Origin: Cellvibrionaceae bacterium
Lineage (GTDB): Bacteria > Pseudomonadota > Gammaproteobacteria > Pseudomonadales > Cellvibrionaceae
Length of the DNA: 64,000 bases
NCBI GenBank assembly: GCA_028281575.1
Contig: JANQJP010000009.1
Span: forward strand, 1 to 64,000
Reading direction: 5' to 3'
Below the pieces are notes generated by a model. It did no database searches, was not told the origin of the DNA, and worked only from the letters and a program-made list of their open reading frames with translations. Numbering within the stretch: position 1 is the first letter of the stretch; the number at the start of each line of letters is the position of its first letter. Below are positions 47,617 through 56,410 of this stretch, in pieces. The position numbers and the translations under genes were made by a program.

Positions 47617-48318
47617 TTACTCAATAGGTAAGCTGTAGGAAACTACGAATAGAGGTTCGCGAGTATCGTCTTCCGCATCGTTATCAACCGGCAAACTGAT
47701 AGTGAACGAGAGGTTGTCGTTATAGCCATAGCTTAAATCCAAGTGGCTATCGTTGTTGAATCCTTCATCATGCTTACCGTAAAGTGCTGAGAACGCACCA
47801 AATTCTGCTGACAATGTCATGTAGGTGTAGTCTTCGCTCGCAGCGTAACCGCCCGTATCACCAGCGATATTGTCATAGTAAGAGAAACTCACTGGACCGT
47901 AGCCAAGCGTAACTACAACTTCCATAAAGTCGCCAAAACTTTCAGTTTCTGAAAACGGACCGCTTGGATAGATGTAGTTGACGATGAAAGCATCGTAAGA
48001 AAAGTCACCTACTTCACCGCCGTAACCAACGTATAGGTCGTACTCGGTTCCCGCGCTTGCGTCGCCAGAAGAACCCCAAATTCCCGCGTAAAAACCCTCT
48101 ACTGAATAATCCAAAGAGCCTGAAATTGCGCCAGAACCAAAGCTGTCTCTGTCGTCATCGCTGTTAGACACATCACCCAAGTTAAAACCACGCCACAGGT
48201 ACATGTTTGAGATAGCTACTGAGCCTGAAACTTCTGCGTTTGCGACAGGAGCAAAAGATGCAGTAGATACAGTTGCCGCTGCAATCGCCCCAACCATAAG
48301 TTTCTTAGTGAATTTCAT
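47617..48318 (-). CDS. TorF-family putative porin (TIGR02001)
   Basis: 233 residues. A signal peptide (about 1-28, ending VANA) precedes alternating beta strands rich in Tyr, Gly and Phe (VSGSVAISNMYLWRGFNL start, YDLYVGYGGEVGDFSYD, YGKHDEGFNNDSHLDLSYGY with repeated Tyr). This fits an outer-membrane barrel of the TorF/TIGR02001 type. Its linkage to glnK-amtB and its NtrC-like promoter suggest it admits a nitrogen compound. The substrate is unknown. Confidence 0.82.
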   Translation of the reverse strand: MKFTKKLMVGAIAAATVSTASFAPVANAEVSGSVAISNMYLWRGFNLGDVSNSDDDRDSFGSGAISGSLDYSVEGFYAGIWGSSGDASAGTEYDLYVGYGGEVGDFSYDAFIVNYIYPSGPFSETESFGDFMEVVVTLGYGPVSFSYYDNIAGDTGGYAASEDYTYMTLSAEFGAFSALYGKHDEGFNNDSHLDLSYGYNDNLSFTISLPVDNDAEDDTREPLFVVSYSLPIE

Positions 48319-48395
48319 ATGCTTCCTCCAAAATTAAACTTTTTGTTTATGTGATAACGCCGTTCATCACTGTGATCAACCAGCTGAATCTTATT

Positions 48396-48412
48396 AGCAG
48401 CATCTGGGCCAA
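48396..48412 (-). promoter_or_regulatory. Sigma-54 promoter upstream of torF-glnK-amtB
   Basis: TTGGCCCAGATGCTGCT has the GG-N10-GC spacing of a -24/-12 promoter (consensus TGGCAC-N5-TTGC; five of six and three of four bases agree). The start would lie near 48385, about 65 bases before the porin ATG. Two NtrC-like dyads lie about 100-140 bases upstream. Inferred from sequence. Confidence 0.65.
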
Positions 48413-48484
48413 ATAGAGAAATGCTCTATTTATCATAGGGTTAGAGCCACACTCGGCTTAAAAAGGACCATACCCAACAAAAGC

Positions 48485-48505
48485 GACGCACCAACAATGT
48501 GCGTC
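48485..48505. promoter_or_regulatory. NtrC-like site 1 (torF promoter)
   Basis: GACGCAC-N7-GTGCGTC is a perfect inverted repeat containing GCACC-N5-TGTGC, close to the NtrC consensus GCACY-N5-RGTGC (nine of ten positions). Its centre is about 98 bases upstream of the -12 element, a normal enhancer position. Confidence 0.6.
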
Positions 48506-48529
48506 AAAATGGACGAAATCGATACAGAA

Positions 48530-48544
48530 GCACCACAATGATGC
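48530..48544. promoter_or_regulatory. NtrC-like site 2 (torF promoter)
   Basis: GCACC-ACAAT-GATGC matches the NtrC consensus at nine of ten defined positions. The centre is 42 bases (about four helical turns) from site 1, so both would face the same side of the helix. Confidence 0.55.
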
Positions 48545-48679
48545 GCAACCTTAAGCGCGCCTGGCACCAGGCAATTGAAAGCAGGTAATTTTGAGAACAG
48601 TTAGACAAAATGGGGGCTCAGAATAGTGCTTTGTTCTTGTGGCATGAACAGCGCGCACGCACCGATCTAGGGCCGGGAA

Positions 48680-49663
48680 CTACCGTGTACCCTCCAGCAC
48701 TTCCAAGCGTAATTTTAACGCTTCCAGTTCTTCCTCCAGTGCTTTGACACGCAGCTCAAGCGAAGCCGACGCTTCACTTCCACCGGCATTTAATTGTTTT
48801 TTTATCCGTTTGGGAGCATCCGCCACCGGGGCCACATCACTCAACTGGAAACTAATAAGGCCGGAATCGCCCGGTTCTCCTCGGCCACCCTTACTGCCAC
48901 TTGAACCACGATTTCCTCCCGCTACCCAGGTACGATTTCCGCCGAGAGATTTTTTGTTTATATAACGCCCAGACGAACCCTTTCCAGGCCGGCCGGGTTT
49001 ACCTCCCTCTCCAAAGGCGCCCGCACCATTGATAATTTTTGTTTTCTTGCGCGCATCGAGCGCAAGCTCAACATTTCCGACGCTACCATAAGAAAAAACG
49101 ACACTTCCACCGTCACCTGCCTTACCTCCTTTTCCTCCATCACCTGCGGCCCCACCATCGGCCAAGCGACAACCTTTGGACTGATCCGCATCTTGCCCAT
49201 CTCCCCCGTTTCCACCTTGACCGCCATTGCCACCGGCAAGCTCAATGCGCAAACTACCAAAACTGCGAAGCCGCCATGACAATGTTAGATCCGGCGCATC
49301 ATCTCCCGCATGGCCATCATTGCCGCGCTCGCCACTCACCGGCGATGCACAATCTTTAGCTTCTATAGAATAAGAAGCACCATCTGCACCGTGATTAGCT
49401 ATTCCTGGTGTACTTCGTATCGTTACATTTTTACCAATCACAACGTCACTAGCGCGAATAAAAACGTGTTCAGCGGCCCCGGGTAGTATTAATAACGCAT
49501 GATCTTCAAGCTCGAGCCGGTCGAGATCCAACAATTCTGTTCCCACGGGCAGAGTATAGGTTTCACCCGCGGCGACGCTGAGTGAATCTGCGGATCGCAC
49601 ATTCAGACTAAGAAATAACAGGCAAAAAAAGATCAGAGCGAATGGAAAGCGACGGATTCGCAT
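48680..49663 (-). CDS. Secreted Gly-rich collagen-like protein with C-terminal coil
   Basis: 327 residues. A signal peptide (about 1-25) is followed by a beta-like domain (about 26-110) with CASPVSGERGNDG. Next come two long Gly-rich stretches (about 140-190 and 210-265) of GG-X-GG-X and GXXGXXG type (for example GGNGGQGGNGGDGQ and GEGGKPGRPGKGSSG). A C-terminal coiled coil (about 297-325, LRVKALEEELEALKLRLEVLE) probably trimerises it. It is probably an exported fibrous or surface protein. It lies downstream of urtE, 87 bases away on the same strand. Function unknown. Confidence 0.75.
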   Translation of the reverse strand: MRIRRFPFALIFFCLLFLSLNVRSADSLSVAAGETYTLPVGTELLDLDRLELEDHALLILPGAAEHVFIRASDVVIGKNVTIRSTPGIANHGADGASYSIEAKDCASPVSGERGNDGHAGDDAPDLTLSWRLRSFGSLRIELAGGNGGQGGNGGDGQDADQSKGCRLADGGAAGDGGKGGKAGDGGSVVFSYGSVGNVELALDARKKTKIINGAGAFGEGGKPGRPGKGSSGRYINKKSLGGNRTWVAGGNRGSSGSKGGRGEPGDSGLISFQLSDVAPVADAPKRIKKQLNAGGSEASASLELRVKALEEELEALKLRLEVLEGTR

Positions 49664-49731
49664 TGGTGAAATGTCCTTTATTTAGACGAGTAACGCAGAG
49701 TGGCGCATCTTCGGTCACGACAGGGGTGATC

Positions 49732-49753
49732 AAATTAGCGCCAACAGGCCCTA
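49732..49753 (-). repeat. Dispersed TAGGGCCTGTT repeat overlapping urtE stop
   Basis: On the minus strand TAGGGCCTGTTGGCGCTAAT begins with the TAG stop codon of urtE. The flank continues TTGATCACCCCTG, close to the copy at 91-110. It may mark an old insertion that supplied a new stop codon. Confidence 0.55.
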
Positions 49754-50446
49754 AACAGTCAAATATTGTCGCACTTCTTGCTCATCCATGACACTGACTT
49801 CACCAGAAAGTACGATTTCACCGCGATCCATTACGGCATAGCGATCACCCAAATCACGCGCAAACTCAAAATACTGTTCAACCAACAAGATCGCCATTTC
49901 ACCCTGCTGTTTAAGAATGGTAATCACGTTATGAATATCTTTAATAATGGAGGGCTGGATACCCTCCGTGGGTTCATCGAGGATTAATAAGCGCGGTTTC
50001 ATCACCAAAGCCCTCGCAATAGAAAGCTGTTGTTGCTGGCCGCCGCTTAAATCTCCCCCCCGCCGATGCAGCATTTTCCTTAACACCGGAAATAAATCGA
50101 AAATTTCATCTGCAATTTTCCGCTGTGCGCGCGGCAACACAGCAAATCCCGTTTTTAAGTTTTCGTGCACCGTAAGTTGGGAAAAAATTTGTCGCCCCTG
50201 CGGCACATAGGCAATGCCTCTGCGCGCCCGATCAGCCGCAGGTAACTTCGTGATATTTTTACCTTCCCACTGCACCGTTCCCGATCTGGCAATATGCCTC
50301 CCGGTAACACTCTGCATAAGACTTGTTTTTCCCACGCCATTGCGACCCAGCACACAGGTAATTTCGCCTTTAGCGGCGCTTATGGAAGCCTGTTGTAAGG
50401 CCTGACTCGCACCGTAATATAAATCAATGTTTCTCGCTTCTAACAT
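49751..50446 (-). CDS. urtE: Urea ABC transporter ATP-binding protein UrtE
   Basis: 231 residues. Walker A GRNGVGKTS (about 34-42), signature LSGGQQQQLSIARAL and Walker B LLILDEPTEGIQP are intact. The LivF-type ATPase of the urea importer pairs with UrtD. The stop codon is shared with a dispersed repeat. It is the last urt gene, nine bases after urtD. Confidence 0.94.
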   Translation of the reverse strand: MLEARNIDLYYGASQALQQASISAAKGEITCVLGRNGVGKTSLMQSVTGRHIARSGTVQWEGKNITKLPAADRARRGIAYVPQGRQIFSQLTVHENLKTGFAVLPRAQRKIADEIFDLFPVLRKMLHRRGGDLSGGQQQQLSIARALVMKPRLLILDEPTEGIQPSIIKDIHNVITILKQQGEMAILLVEQYFEFARDLGDRYAVMDRGEIVLSGEVSVMDEQEVRQYLTV

Positions 50447-50455
50447 CGCTCGCCC

Positions 50456-51214
50456 CTAGCGCCCCAAATAGACTTCGACAACGCGCTCATCCGCGCTTAC
50501 TTTTTCAAGGCTGCCTTCAGCGAGTACACTGCCCTCATGCAGGACTGTAACCCGACAATCCAAAGCGCGCACAAATTCCATATCATGTTCGACAACAACA
50601 ACGGAATGATCTGCACTTATTTCTTTCAAAAGCCTGGCTGTTGCCATGGTTTCCACATCTGTCATGCCACCTGCCGGCTCATCGACAAGCAACACTTCCG
50701 GCTCTTGAATAATTAACATGCCGATTTCAAGCCATTGTTTTTGGCCGTGACTCAGGTTCATCGCTAATTCGTCACGCTTAGCACTCAAGCCAATAAGATC
50801 CAAAATGCGTTCAATTTTATTTTTGTCTTCAGCACTTAGTTTGGCAAACATCGTTTGCCAAATACCACGACCTCCAGCCAGCGCCAAGTCTACATTTTGC
50901 CAAATAGAAAGGCTTTCGATAACTGTAGGTTTTTGAAATTTACGACCGATACCCAAGTTGGCAATATCCGCTTCGTCGTAACGTGTTAAATCGATGTTGT
51001 CCTTAAATCGTACCTCACCCTGATCCGGCTTGGTTTTACCGGTAATAATATCCATCATGGTGCTTTTTCCCGCGCCATTGGGGCCGATGATGGCACAAAG
51101 CTCACCGGCGGCAATATCAATCGACAAATTGTTAATCGCCTTGAAACCATCAAACGACTTCGTCACACCGTTAAGGTACAAAATGCTCGTATATGCGTCT
51201 GTGGATATTGTCAT
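50456..51214 (-). CDS. urtD: Urea ABC transporter ATP-binding protein UrtD
   Basis: 252 residues. LivG-type ATPase with Walker A GPNGAGKSTMM, signature LSHGQKQWLEIGM and Walker B VLLVDEPAGGM. The N-terminal extension TDAYTSILYLNGVTKSF is usual. It overlaps urtC by four bases. It powers urea import with UrtE. Confidence 0.94.
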   Translation of the reverse strand: MTISTDAYTSILYLNGVTKSFDGFKAINNLSIDIAAGELCAIIGPNGAGKSTMMDIITGKTKPDQGEVRFKDNIDLTRYDEADIANLGIGRKFQKPTVIESLSIWQNVDLALAGGRGIWQTMFAKLSAEDKNKIERILDLIGLSAKRDELAMNLSHGQKQWLEIGMLIIQEPEVLLVDEPAGGMTDVETMATARLLKEISADHSVVVVEHDMEFVRALDCRVTVLHEGSVLAEGSLEKVSADERVVEVYLGR

Positions 51215-52494
51215 GATGCAGCATCCGCTTCCGGTTTTTTATGTCGCAACGAGCTCAAAAGCGGCAACACAACATGTTTAAATTTGATAAAAAGCTTCTC
51301 AAAATACACAGCGGAGATAAATACGATAGTGAAAAATTTTGCCAAAAGCAGGAACTGTCCAAGCAGCGTTCCGATCAACAAAGGAGCAGAAAAATTTAGT
51401 ACGAAAACGCCCAGCACCAAGCCAATAATGACACCGCGATTCGCATAAATAGTAGAAACAACAAAAATGCCACCCAACGCAAAAAGCCACATTTCTGGAA
51501 TAATGCCAGTAAAAAATGTCTTTGAATAATTTACAATAAGCGCGCCGACAATGGCCCCATATAAGGTGCCCCTGCCACCGAGCGCAACCCAAATCACAAT
51601 CTCTATGGAGTTCACAGGATTAAATTCGCCAGGGTTGATAATCCCCACCTGAGGAACGAACAAAGCACCGGCGATTCCTGCGATGACGGCCGAACCCACA
51701 AAAACCAATAATTTATAGTGCTCCACACGGTAACCTAGAAAACGCGCGCGGCTCTCAGAATCGCGAATAGCAACCAATACGCGTCCAAATTTGCTTAGTG
51801 TGATAAAACGGCAGAGCAAGTAGGTGAATAACAAAACCATTGCACTTATAAAAAATAATGCCGCCCGTGTTGTATCAGCCTGAATATCAAAGCCGAGAAT
51901 GTCTTTAAAATCTGTCAGTCCATTGTTCCCGCCAAAACCAAAATCATTTAAAAAGAAAGCCTGCATAAGTGCATAGGTAAGCGCTTGCGTAATAATCGAG
52001 AGATAAACGCCGGTAACGCGCGAGCGAAACGCCAACCACCCAAAGACAAAAGCAAGTAATCCAGGCACCAACACGATCATCAACAAAGTCCAGGAGAAAT
52101 GATCAAAACCCAGCCAATACCACGGAAGTGCATCCCAGTTTAGAAAAACCATAAAGTCGGGCAGTTCTGGATTACCATAAACGCCGCGATCACCAATCTG
52201 GCGCATCAAATACATGCCCATGGCATAGCCACCCAACGCAAAAAAAGCACCGTGCCCCAAGCTCAAAATCCCACAGTAGCCCCAGACCAAATCCAGCGCG
52301 AGCGCCAAGAGTGCATAGCACAAATATTTGCCTAATAAGGTGACCACATACGTTGGTACATGGAAAAAAGAACCTTGGGGAACAACCAGATTGAGAAACG
52401 GAATAAGTACTGCAAAAACGGCAATTACAGCGAGGACCCAACGGCCTGTTTTATCACTTTCGATTAACCTGAATAATAAAGATCGTTGCCACAT
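51211..52494 (-). CDS. urtC: Urea ABC transporter permease UrtC
   Basis: 427 residues from the ATG two bases after the urtB stop; a longer frame to 52548 lies within urtB. About ten transmembrane helices in LivM style, with GYCGILSLGHGAFFALGGYAMG and the GGRGTLYGAIVGALIVNY permease motif. The length is larger than typical LivM and normal for UrtC. It forms the channel with UrtB. Confidence 0.94.
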   Translation of the reverse strand: MWQRSLLFRLIESDKTGRWVLAVIAVFAVLIPFLNLVVPQGSFFHVPTYVVTLLGKYLCYALLALALDLVWGYCGILSLGHGAFFALGGYAMGMYLMRQIGDRGVYGNPELPDFMVFLNWDALPWYWLGFDHFSWTLLMIVLVPGLLAFVFGWLAFRSRVTGVYLSIITQALTYALMQAFFLNDFGFGGNNGLTDFKDILGFDIQADTTRAALFFISAMVLLFTYLLCRFITLSKFGRVLVAIRDSESRARFLGYRVEHYKLLVFVGSAVIAGIAGALFVPQVGIINPGEFNPVNSIEIVIWVALGGRGTLYGAIVGALIVNYSKTFFTGIIPEMWLFALGGIFVVSTIYANRGVIIGLVLGVFVLNFSAPLLIGTLLGQFLLLAKFFTIVFISAVYFEKLFIKFKHVVLPLLSSLRHKKPEADAAS

Positions 52495-52496
52495 GA

Positions 52497-54116
52497 TTAA
52501 TCGTCCACAAACCGGCCTTTTAATGCGAAGAGCCCACGGGGGCGCCACTGAATAAATAAAATAATAAAAACAAGCACGATAATTTTGCCGACCACAGCGC
52601 CGGAATAGGGTTCCAAAAACTTATTGGCCAACCCTAAACTCATAGCGCCGAAGAACGTACCAAGCAAATTACCTACACCGCCAAAAACAACCACCATAAA
52701 CGAATCAATAATATAGGCTTGGCCCATATTTGGGCCCACATTGGTAATCTGACTTAAGGCCACACCAGCAATACCGGCGATACCCGAGCCTAAACCAAAG
52801 GTAAGTGCATCGACCCAACCTGAGCGAATTCCCATCGAATTAGCCATGGGGCGGTTTTGTGTTACCGCACGCATTTGCAAACCCATCATAGTTTTCTTAA
52901 GGATAAGCGCGAGCATTGCTAACACGATAAGACTAAAAATAAGAATATAAATGCGGTTATAGGTTATCGACATCGCACCGTTAGCCGACCAAAAACCACT
53001 TAGCCAGTCGGGCGTTACGACAGGTACATTATTTGATCTATACGTCCTTACCGCTTGCTGCAAAATTAAACTAATACCGAAGGTAGCTAACAAAGTGTCC
53101 AATGGTCTTCCATAAAGGTGCCGAATGACCAGCCTTTCGATAAGCACGCCAGCACAACCCGAAACCAAAAATGCGGTTGGAATTGCGATGAGCAATGACC
53201 AGTCAACTAGCGAAGGAAATAAAAGTTGAATGAAAAAAGTGGTGTAGGCACCGAGCATAATCATTTCGCCATGCGCCATATTGATCACACCCATGACACC
53301 AAAGGTAATTGCCAAACCAATGGCAGCAAGTAAAAGAATCGAGCCCAAGCTGATGCCGTAGAGTGCATTTTCAGAGAATTTAAAAAAGCTTACTTTACTC
53401 TGAACCGATTTAAGTTTTTTTTCGGCGAGCTCAGCGACAATGGGATCATCATCAAGATATTCACCTTGATCATTTTTTTCGGCGAGACGAGTAAGGACAC
53501 CAACAGCTTTTGGTTCAACCGACGTACCGAGAACTTCCACAGCATTGAAGCGAAGTGTTTGATCAGAACTGTGTATATCAATAAAAGCAAGCGCTAGGGC
53601 AAGTGTGCGTTTTACTTTACTGGTTTTTTCCGCAATATGGGCCTCAGCAATCACATCACGCAAATTTTTATCCGGTTTTTTGCTAAGGTTTTTGGCTGAT
53701 TCATAGCGCACACTGCTATCGGGGCTTTGCAGCTGAATAACCGCTATCTTCGCTCTCGCGAGTCTGCGAAGACGATTATTCACTTTCACCTTTTTTAACG
53801 GGGTTTCTTCAGTTACCACTACGTCACCGCCACTTATCACATTTGATGCGATAAGCGCGTCGTTTTTCTTTTCGACAATCAGCAATTGCGATGTAGTTTC
53901 GTCGAGAAATACACCAAAGCCGGGCTCAATAAGTGCTTTTAAAACGGGAAGCACACGCTCGTCCTGAATATCAGCGAGCGCTTCAATCACCTTGGCTTTC
54001 TGAGAATAGGAGCCTTCGCTAAGCGAAAAAACGGTTTCTTCAAACTGCGACGCATGGCCGAGCGCCGTCACAACGCCTAAACATAGGCAGAGTACGAATT
54101 TTATACATTTATTCAT
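52497..54116 (-). CDS. urtB: Urea ABC transporter permease UrtB
   Basis: 539 residues. A signal peptide (about 1-22) and a periplasmic, HEAT-like helical domain (about 23-250) precede a LivH-type permease with eight or so helices (VMGVINMAHGEMIMLGAYT, the TFGISLILQQAVRTYR segment and GGVGNLLGTFFGAMSLG). The long N-terminal domain is a known feature of UrtB in this family. It follows urtA by 104 bases. Confidence 0.94.
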   Translation of the reverse strand: MNKCIKFVLCLCLGVVTALGHASQFEETVFSLSEGSYSQKAKVIEALADIQDERVLPVLKALIEPGFGVFLDETTSQLLIVEKKNDALIASNVISGGDVVVTEETPLKKVKVNNRLRRLARAKIAVIQLQSPDSSVRYESAKNLSKKPDKNLRDVIAEAHIAEKTSKVKRTLALALAFIDIHSSDQTLRFNAVEVLGTSVEPKAVGVLTRLAEKNDQGEYLDDDPIVAELAEKKLKSVQSKVSFFKFSENALYGISLGSILLLAAIGLAITFGVMGVINMAHGEMIMLGAYTTFFIQLLFPSLVDWSLLIAIPTAFLVSGCAGVLIERLVIRHLYGRPLDTLLATFGISLILQQAVRTYRSNNVPVVTPDWLSGFWSANGAMSITYNRIYILIFSLIVLAMLALILKKTMMGLQMRAVTQNRPMANSMGIRSGWVDALTFGLGSGIAGIAGVALSQITNVGPNMGQAYIIDSFMVVVFGGVGNLLGTFFGAMSLGLANKFLEPYSGAVVGKIIVLVFIILFIQWRPRGLFALKGRFVDD

Positions 54117-54220
54117 CTTGATTCCGATGAACTATGGCGAGTATAAGAAGACAACGGTCTGCAGCGCAAAATGCTACAGACCGACACTTTTTTTATGAAG
54201 ATGGAAACTATACGCTTCGC

Positions 54221-55519
54221 TTATTCAGCTTCTTCGGTCTCACCACCACATGTTTTTGTCGCGGTGTTGTAGTTACCACAAGCAATTTTGGGGTTTTGCC
54301 AGTCCGACACAAGCTTCGCGCTCTCAGGCAGGAAATCAGTCCACGCATCACCAGGAACTTCTTTGGTTTGCGATACAATATCAAACTGACCGTCTTCTTG
54401 AATTTCACCAATAAGAACAGGCTTGGTGAAATGATGATTTGGAAGAACTTCTGCGATACCGCCAGTGAGATTAGGCACCTTAATACCGTACATGGCAGAG
54501 CGAACTTTATCGACATCGGTAGTACCCGCTTTTTCAACCGCCTTTGTCCACGCGGTAAAACCAATGTAAGTCGCTTCCATTGGATCGTTCGTTACACGCT
54601 TGTCATCACCGATAAACTTCTTCCATTTGGCGATAAATTCGTCATTAGCTTCTGATTCGGCGCTTTGGAAATAATTCCAGGCCGCAAGATGCCCGACGAG
54701 TGGCGCTGTATCGAAACCACTTAACTCTTCTTCACCTACAGAAAAAGCAACGACAGGAATGTCCTCAGCTGTCACACCCTGGTTGCCAAGTTCTTTATAG
54801 AAAGGCACATTCGCATCGCCGTTAACTGTGGACACAACAGCTGTCTTTTTACCAGCAGAACCGAAAGCTTTGATTTCAGAAACACGTGTAGACCAATCTG
54901 CATGACCGAACGGTGTGTAATTAATAGAAATATCCTTTTCTTTCACGCCCTTACTTAACAGATAGGATTTAAGAATTTTGTTGGTTGTTTGTGGGTAAAC
55001 ATAGTCTGTACCTTCCAAGACCCAACGCTCGACACCTTCTTCTTCCATTAAGTAATCGACGGCGGGAATCGCTTGCTGATTAGGCGCTGCGCCCGTATAA
55101 AAAACGTTTTTGGACGATTCTTCGCCTTCGTATTGAACGGGGTAGAAAAGCAGGCCGTTAAGCTCTTCGATAACCGGAAGTACGGATTTACGTGACACTG
55201 ACGTCCAGCAGCCGAAAATGACATCGACATCTTTCTGTTCGATAAGCTCTTTAGTTTTCTCTGCAAATAATGGCCAGTTAGACGCGGGGTCGACCACAAC
55301 CGCTTCCAGTTTTTTGCCAAGCAAACCCCCTTTTTTATTTTGCTCGTCAACCATCATAAGCACCGTATCTTTAAGCGTCGTTTCACTAATCGCCATCGTT
55401 CCGGATAAAGAGTGAAGCACGCCAACTTTAATGGTGTCCGCAGCTTGCGCCGTATACGCCCCCAAAGTAAGCGCGGCCGCGCCGAGAATGAGTCCTGTTT
55501 TCCTAATGAGTTTTTTCAT
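54221..55519 (-). CDS. urtA: Urea ABC transporter substrate-binding protein UrtA
   Basis: 432 residues from the ATG after GGAGGA; upstream in-frame codons to 55579 lack a signal. The signal peptide (about 1-26, ending AQA) precedes a type I periplasmic-binding fold with VGVLHSLSGTMAISE, VIFGCWTSVSRKSVLPV and NGLLFYPVQYEGEE, all typical of UrtA. It binds urea or short amides in the periplasm. It is first in the operon and has a sigma-54 promoter. Confidence 0.95.
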   Translation of the reverse strand: MKKLIRKTGLILGAAALTLGAYTAQAADTIKVGVLHSLSGTMAISETTLKDTVLMMVDEQNKKGGLLGKKLEAVVVDPASNWPLFAEKTKELIEQKDVDVIFGCWTSVSRKSVLPVIEELNGLLFYPVQYEGEESSKNVFYTGAAPNQQAIPAVDYLMEEEGVERWVLEGTDYVYPQTTNKILKSYLLSKGVKEKDISINYTPFGHADWSTRVSEIKAFGSAGKKTAVVSTVNGDANVPFYKELGNQGVTAEDIPVVAFSVGEEELSGFDTAPLVGHLAAWNYFQSAESEANDEFIAKWKKFIGDDKRVTNDPMEATYIGFTAWTKAVEKAGTTDVDKVRSAMYGIKVPNLTGGIAEVLPNHHFTKPVLIGEIQEDGQFDIVSQTKEVPGDAWTDFLPESAKLVSDWQNPKIACGNYNTATKTCGGETEEAE

Positions 55520-55605
55520 TGTGTCCTCCAGAAGATATGATTTTTTATATTTTGGAAAGGCTAGACCTGCCCGCCCCAAAAATGCTTTTTAGCATCTCGG
55601 TCTGG

Positions 55606-55622
55606 AGCATTAATGGTGCCAA
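55606..55622 (-). promoter_or_regulatory. Sigma-54 promoter upstream of urtA
   Basis: TTGGCACCATTAATGCT is an excellent -24/-12 element: TGGCAC complete, GG-N10-GC spacing exact and ATGC in the -12 block. The start would lie near 55596, about 75 bases before the urtA ATG. The hairpin ATGCT-N4-AGCAT with a following T5 (55577-55595) would lie at the very 5' end of the transcript. Confidence 0.75.
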
Positions 55623-55729
55623 CCTTTGGGACACGGGAATGAATTGAGCTAAGTAACTGAAAGCTCCGGGCTTGTAGAGCTATCAAAAAGAATTGAACGA
55701 CAGCTTTTTAAGTTTCAGCGAGAAGCCAA

Positions 55730-55744
55730 GCACCATTTTTATGC
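55730..55744. promoter_or_regulatory. NtrC-like site 1 (urt promoter)
   Basis: GCACC-ATTTT-TATGC matches eight of ten defined positions of the NtrC consensus. It is centred about 130 bases upstream of the urtA -12 element. Confidence 0.45.
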
Positions 55745-55761
55745 AGAGCCAACACTATTTG

Positions 55762-55776
55762 GCCCTATTTAAGTGC
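55762..55776. promoter_or_regulatory. NtrC-like site 2 (urt promoter)
   Basis: GCCCT-ATTTA-AGTGC matches nine of ten defined NtrC positions. Its centre is 32 bases (three helical turns) from site 1. Confidence 0.5.
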
Positions 55777-55790
55777 AAAACATCTAATAA

Positions 55791-56402
55791 TTATTTTTGT
55801 AGCACACCTGCTTTTTCTATAAAGCCGATGATATCAGCGACGCCAGTGCCATCTTTTAAATTGGTGAACATAAACGTCTTGTCACCGCGCATGCGCTTGG
55901 CATCACGATCCATAATATCGAGGTCCGCACCCACAATAGGTGCGAGATCAATTTTATTGATGATAAGCAGATCCGATTTAGTAATGCCCGGCCCGCCCTT
56001 GCGTGGAATTTTATCGCCAGCGCTAACGTCAATGACGTAGATTGTGAGATCTGAAAGCTCAGGACTGAACGTCGCCGCCAGATTATCCCCACCACTTTCG
56101 ATCAAAATAATGTCGAGACCATCAAAACGACTTTCAAGCTCAGCGACAGCCGATAAATTCATGGACGCGTCTTCGCGAATCGCCGTGTGTGGACAGCCGC
56201 CGGTTTCAACCCCCAATATGCGATCTTCATCGAGTACTTCATGACGCAAGAGGAATTCCGCGTCTTCACGCGTATAAATGTCATTGGTGATCACCGCAAT
56301 GTTATAGCATTCTTTTAATTCACCGCACAAGGTTTTGACTAAAGCTGTTTTTCCAGACCCTACCGGACCACCTATTCCTAATCGCAATGCTGGTTTTTTC
56401 AT
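55791..56402 (-). CDS. ureG: Urease accessory GTPase UreG
   Basis: 203 residues. The P-loop [12 protein letters not shown], the Cys-Pro-His nickel motif ([15 protein letters not shown]) and the [11 protein letters not shown] specificity motif are intact. It delivers nickel to apourease with UreD, UreE and UreF using GTP. It overlaps no gene; ureF ends eight bases before its start. Confidence 0.95.
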   Translation of the reverse strand: MKKPALRLGIGGPVGSGKTALVKTLCGELKECYNIAVITNDIYTREDAEFLLRHEVLDEDRILGVETGGCPHTAIREDASMNLSAVAELESRFDGLDIILIESGGDNLAATFSPELSDLTIYVIDVSAGDKIPRKGGPGITKSDLLIINKIDLAPIVGADLDIMDRDAKRMRGDKTFMFTNLKDGTGVADIIGFIEKAGVLQK

Positions 56403-56410
56403 AAGCGTAT

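Larger units (their letters stand above)
48319..48679. other. 361-base intergenic region with torF regulatory sites
   Basis: It contains the ribosome site GGAGGA before torF, the -24/-12 element and two NtrC-like dyads described separately. The remainder, 48545-48679, also holds the 3' flank of the collagen-like gene; I see no gene or clear terminator there. Confidence 0.5.

Noticed and set aside
54134-54655. 173-codon open frame on the plus strand
   Set aside because: It is antisense to urtA and its downstream leader; no domain or ribosome site.
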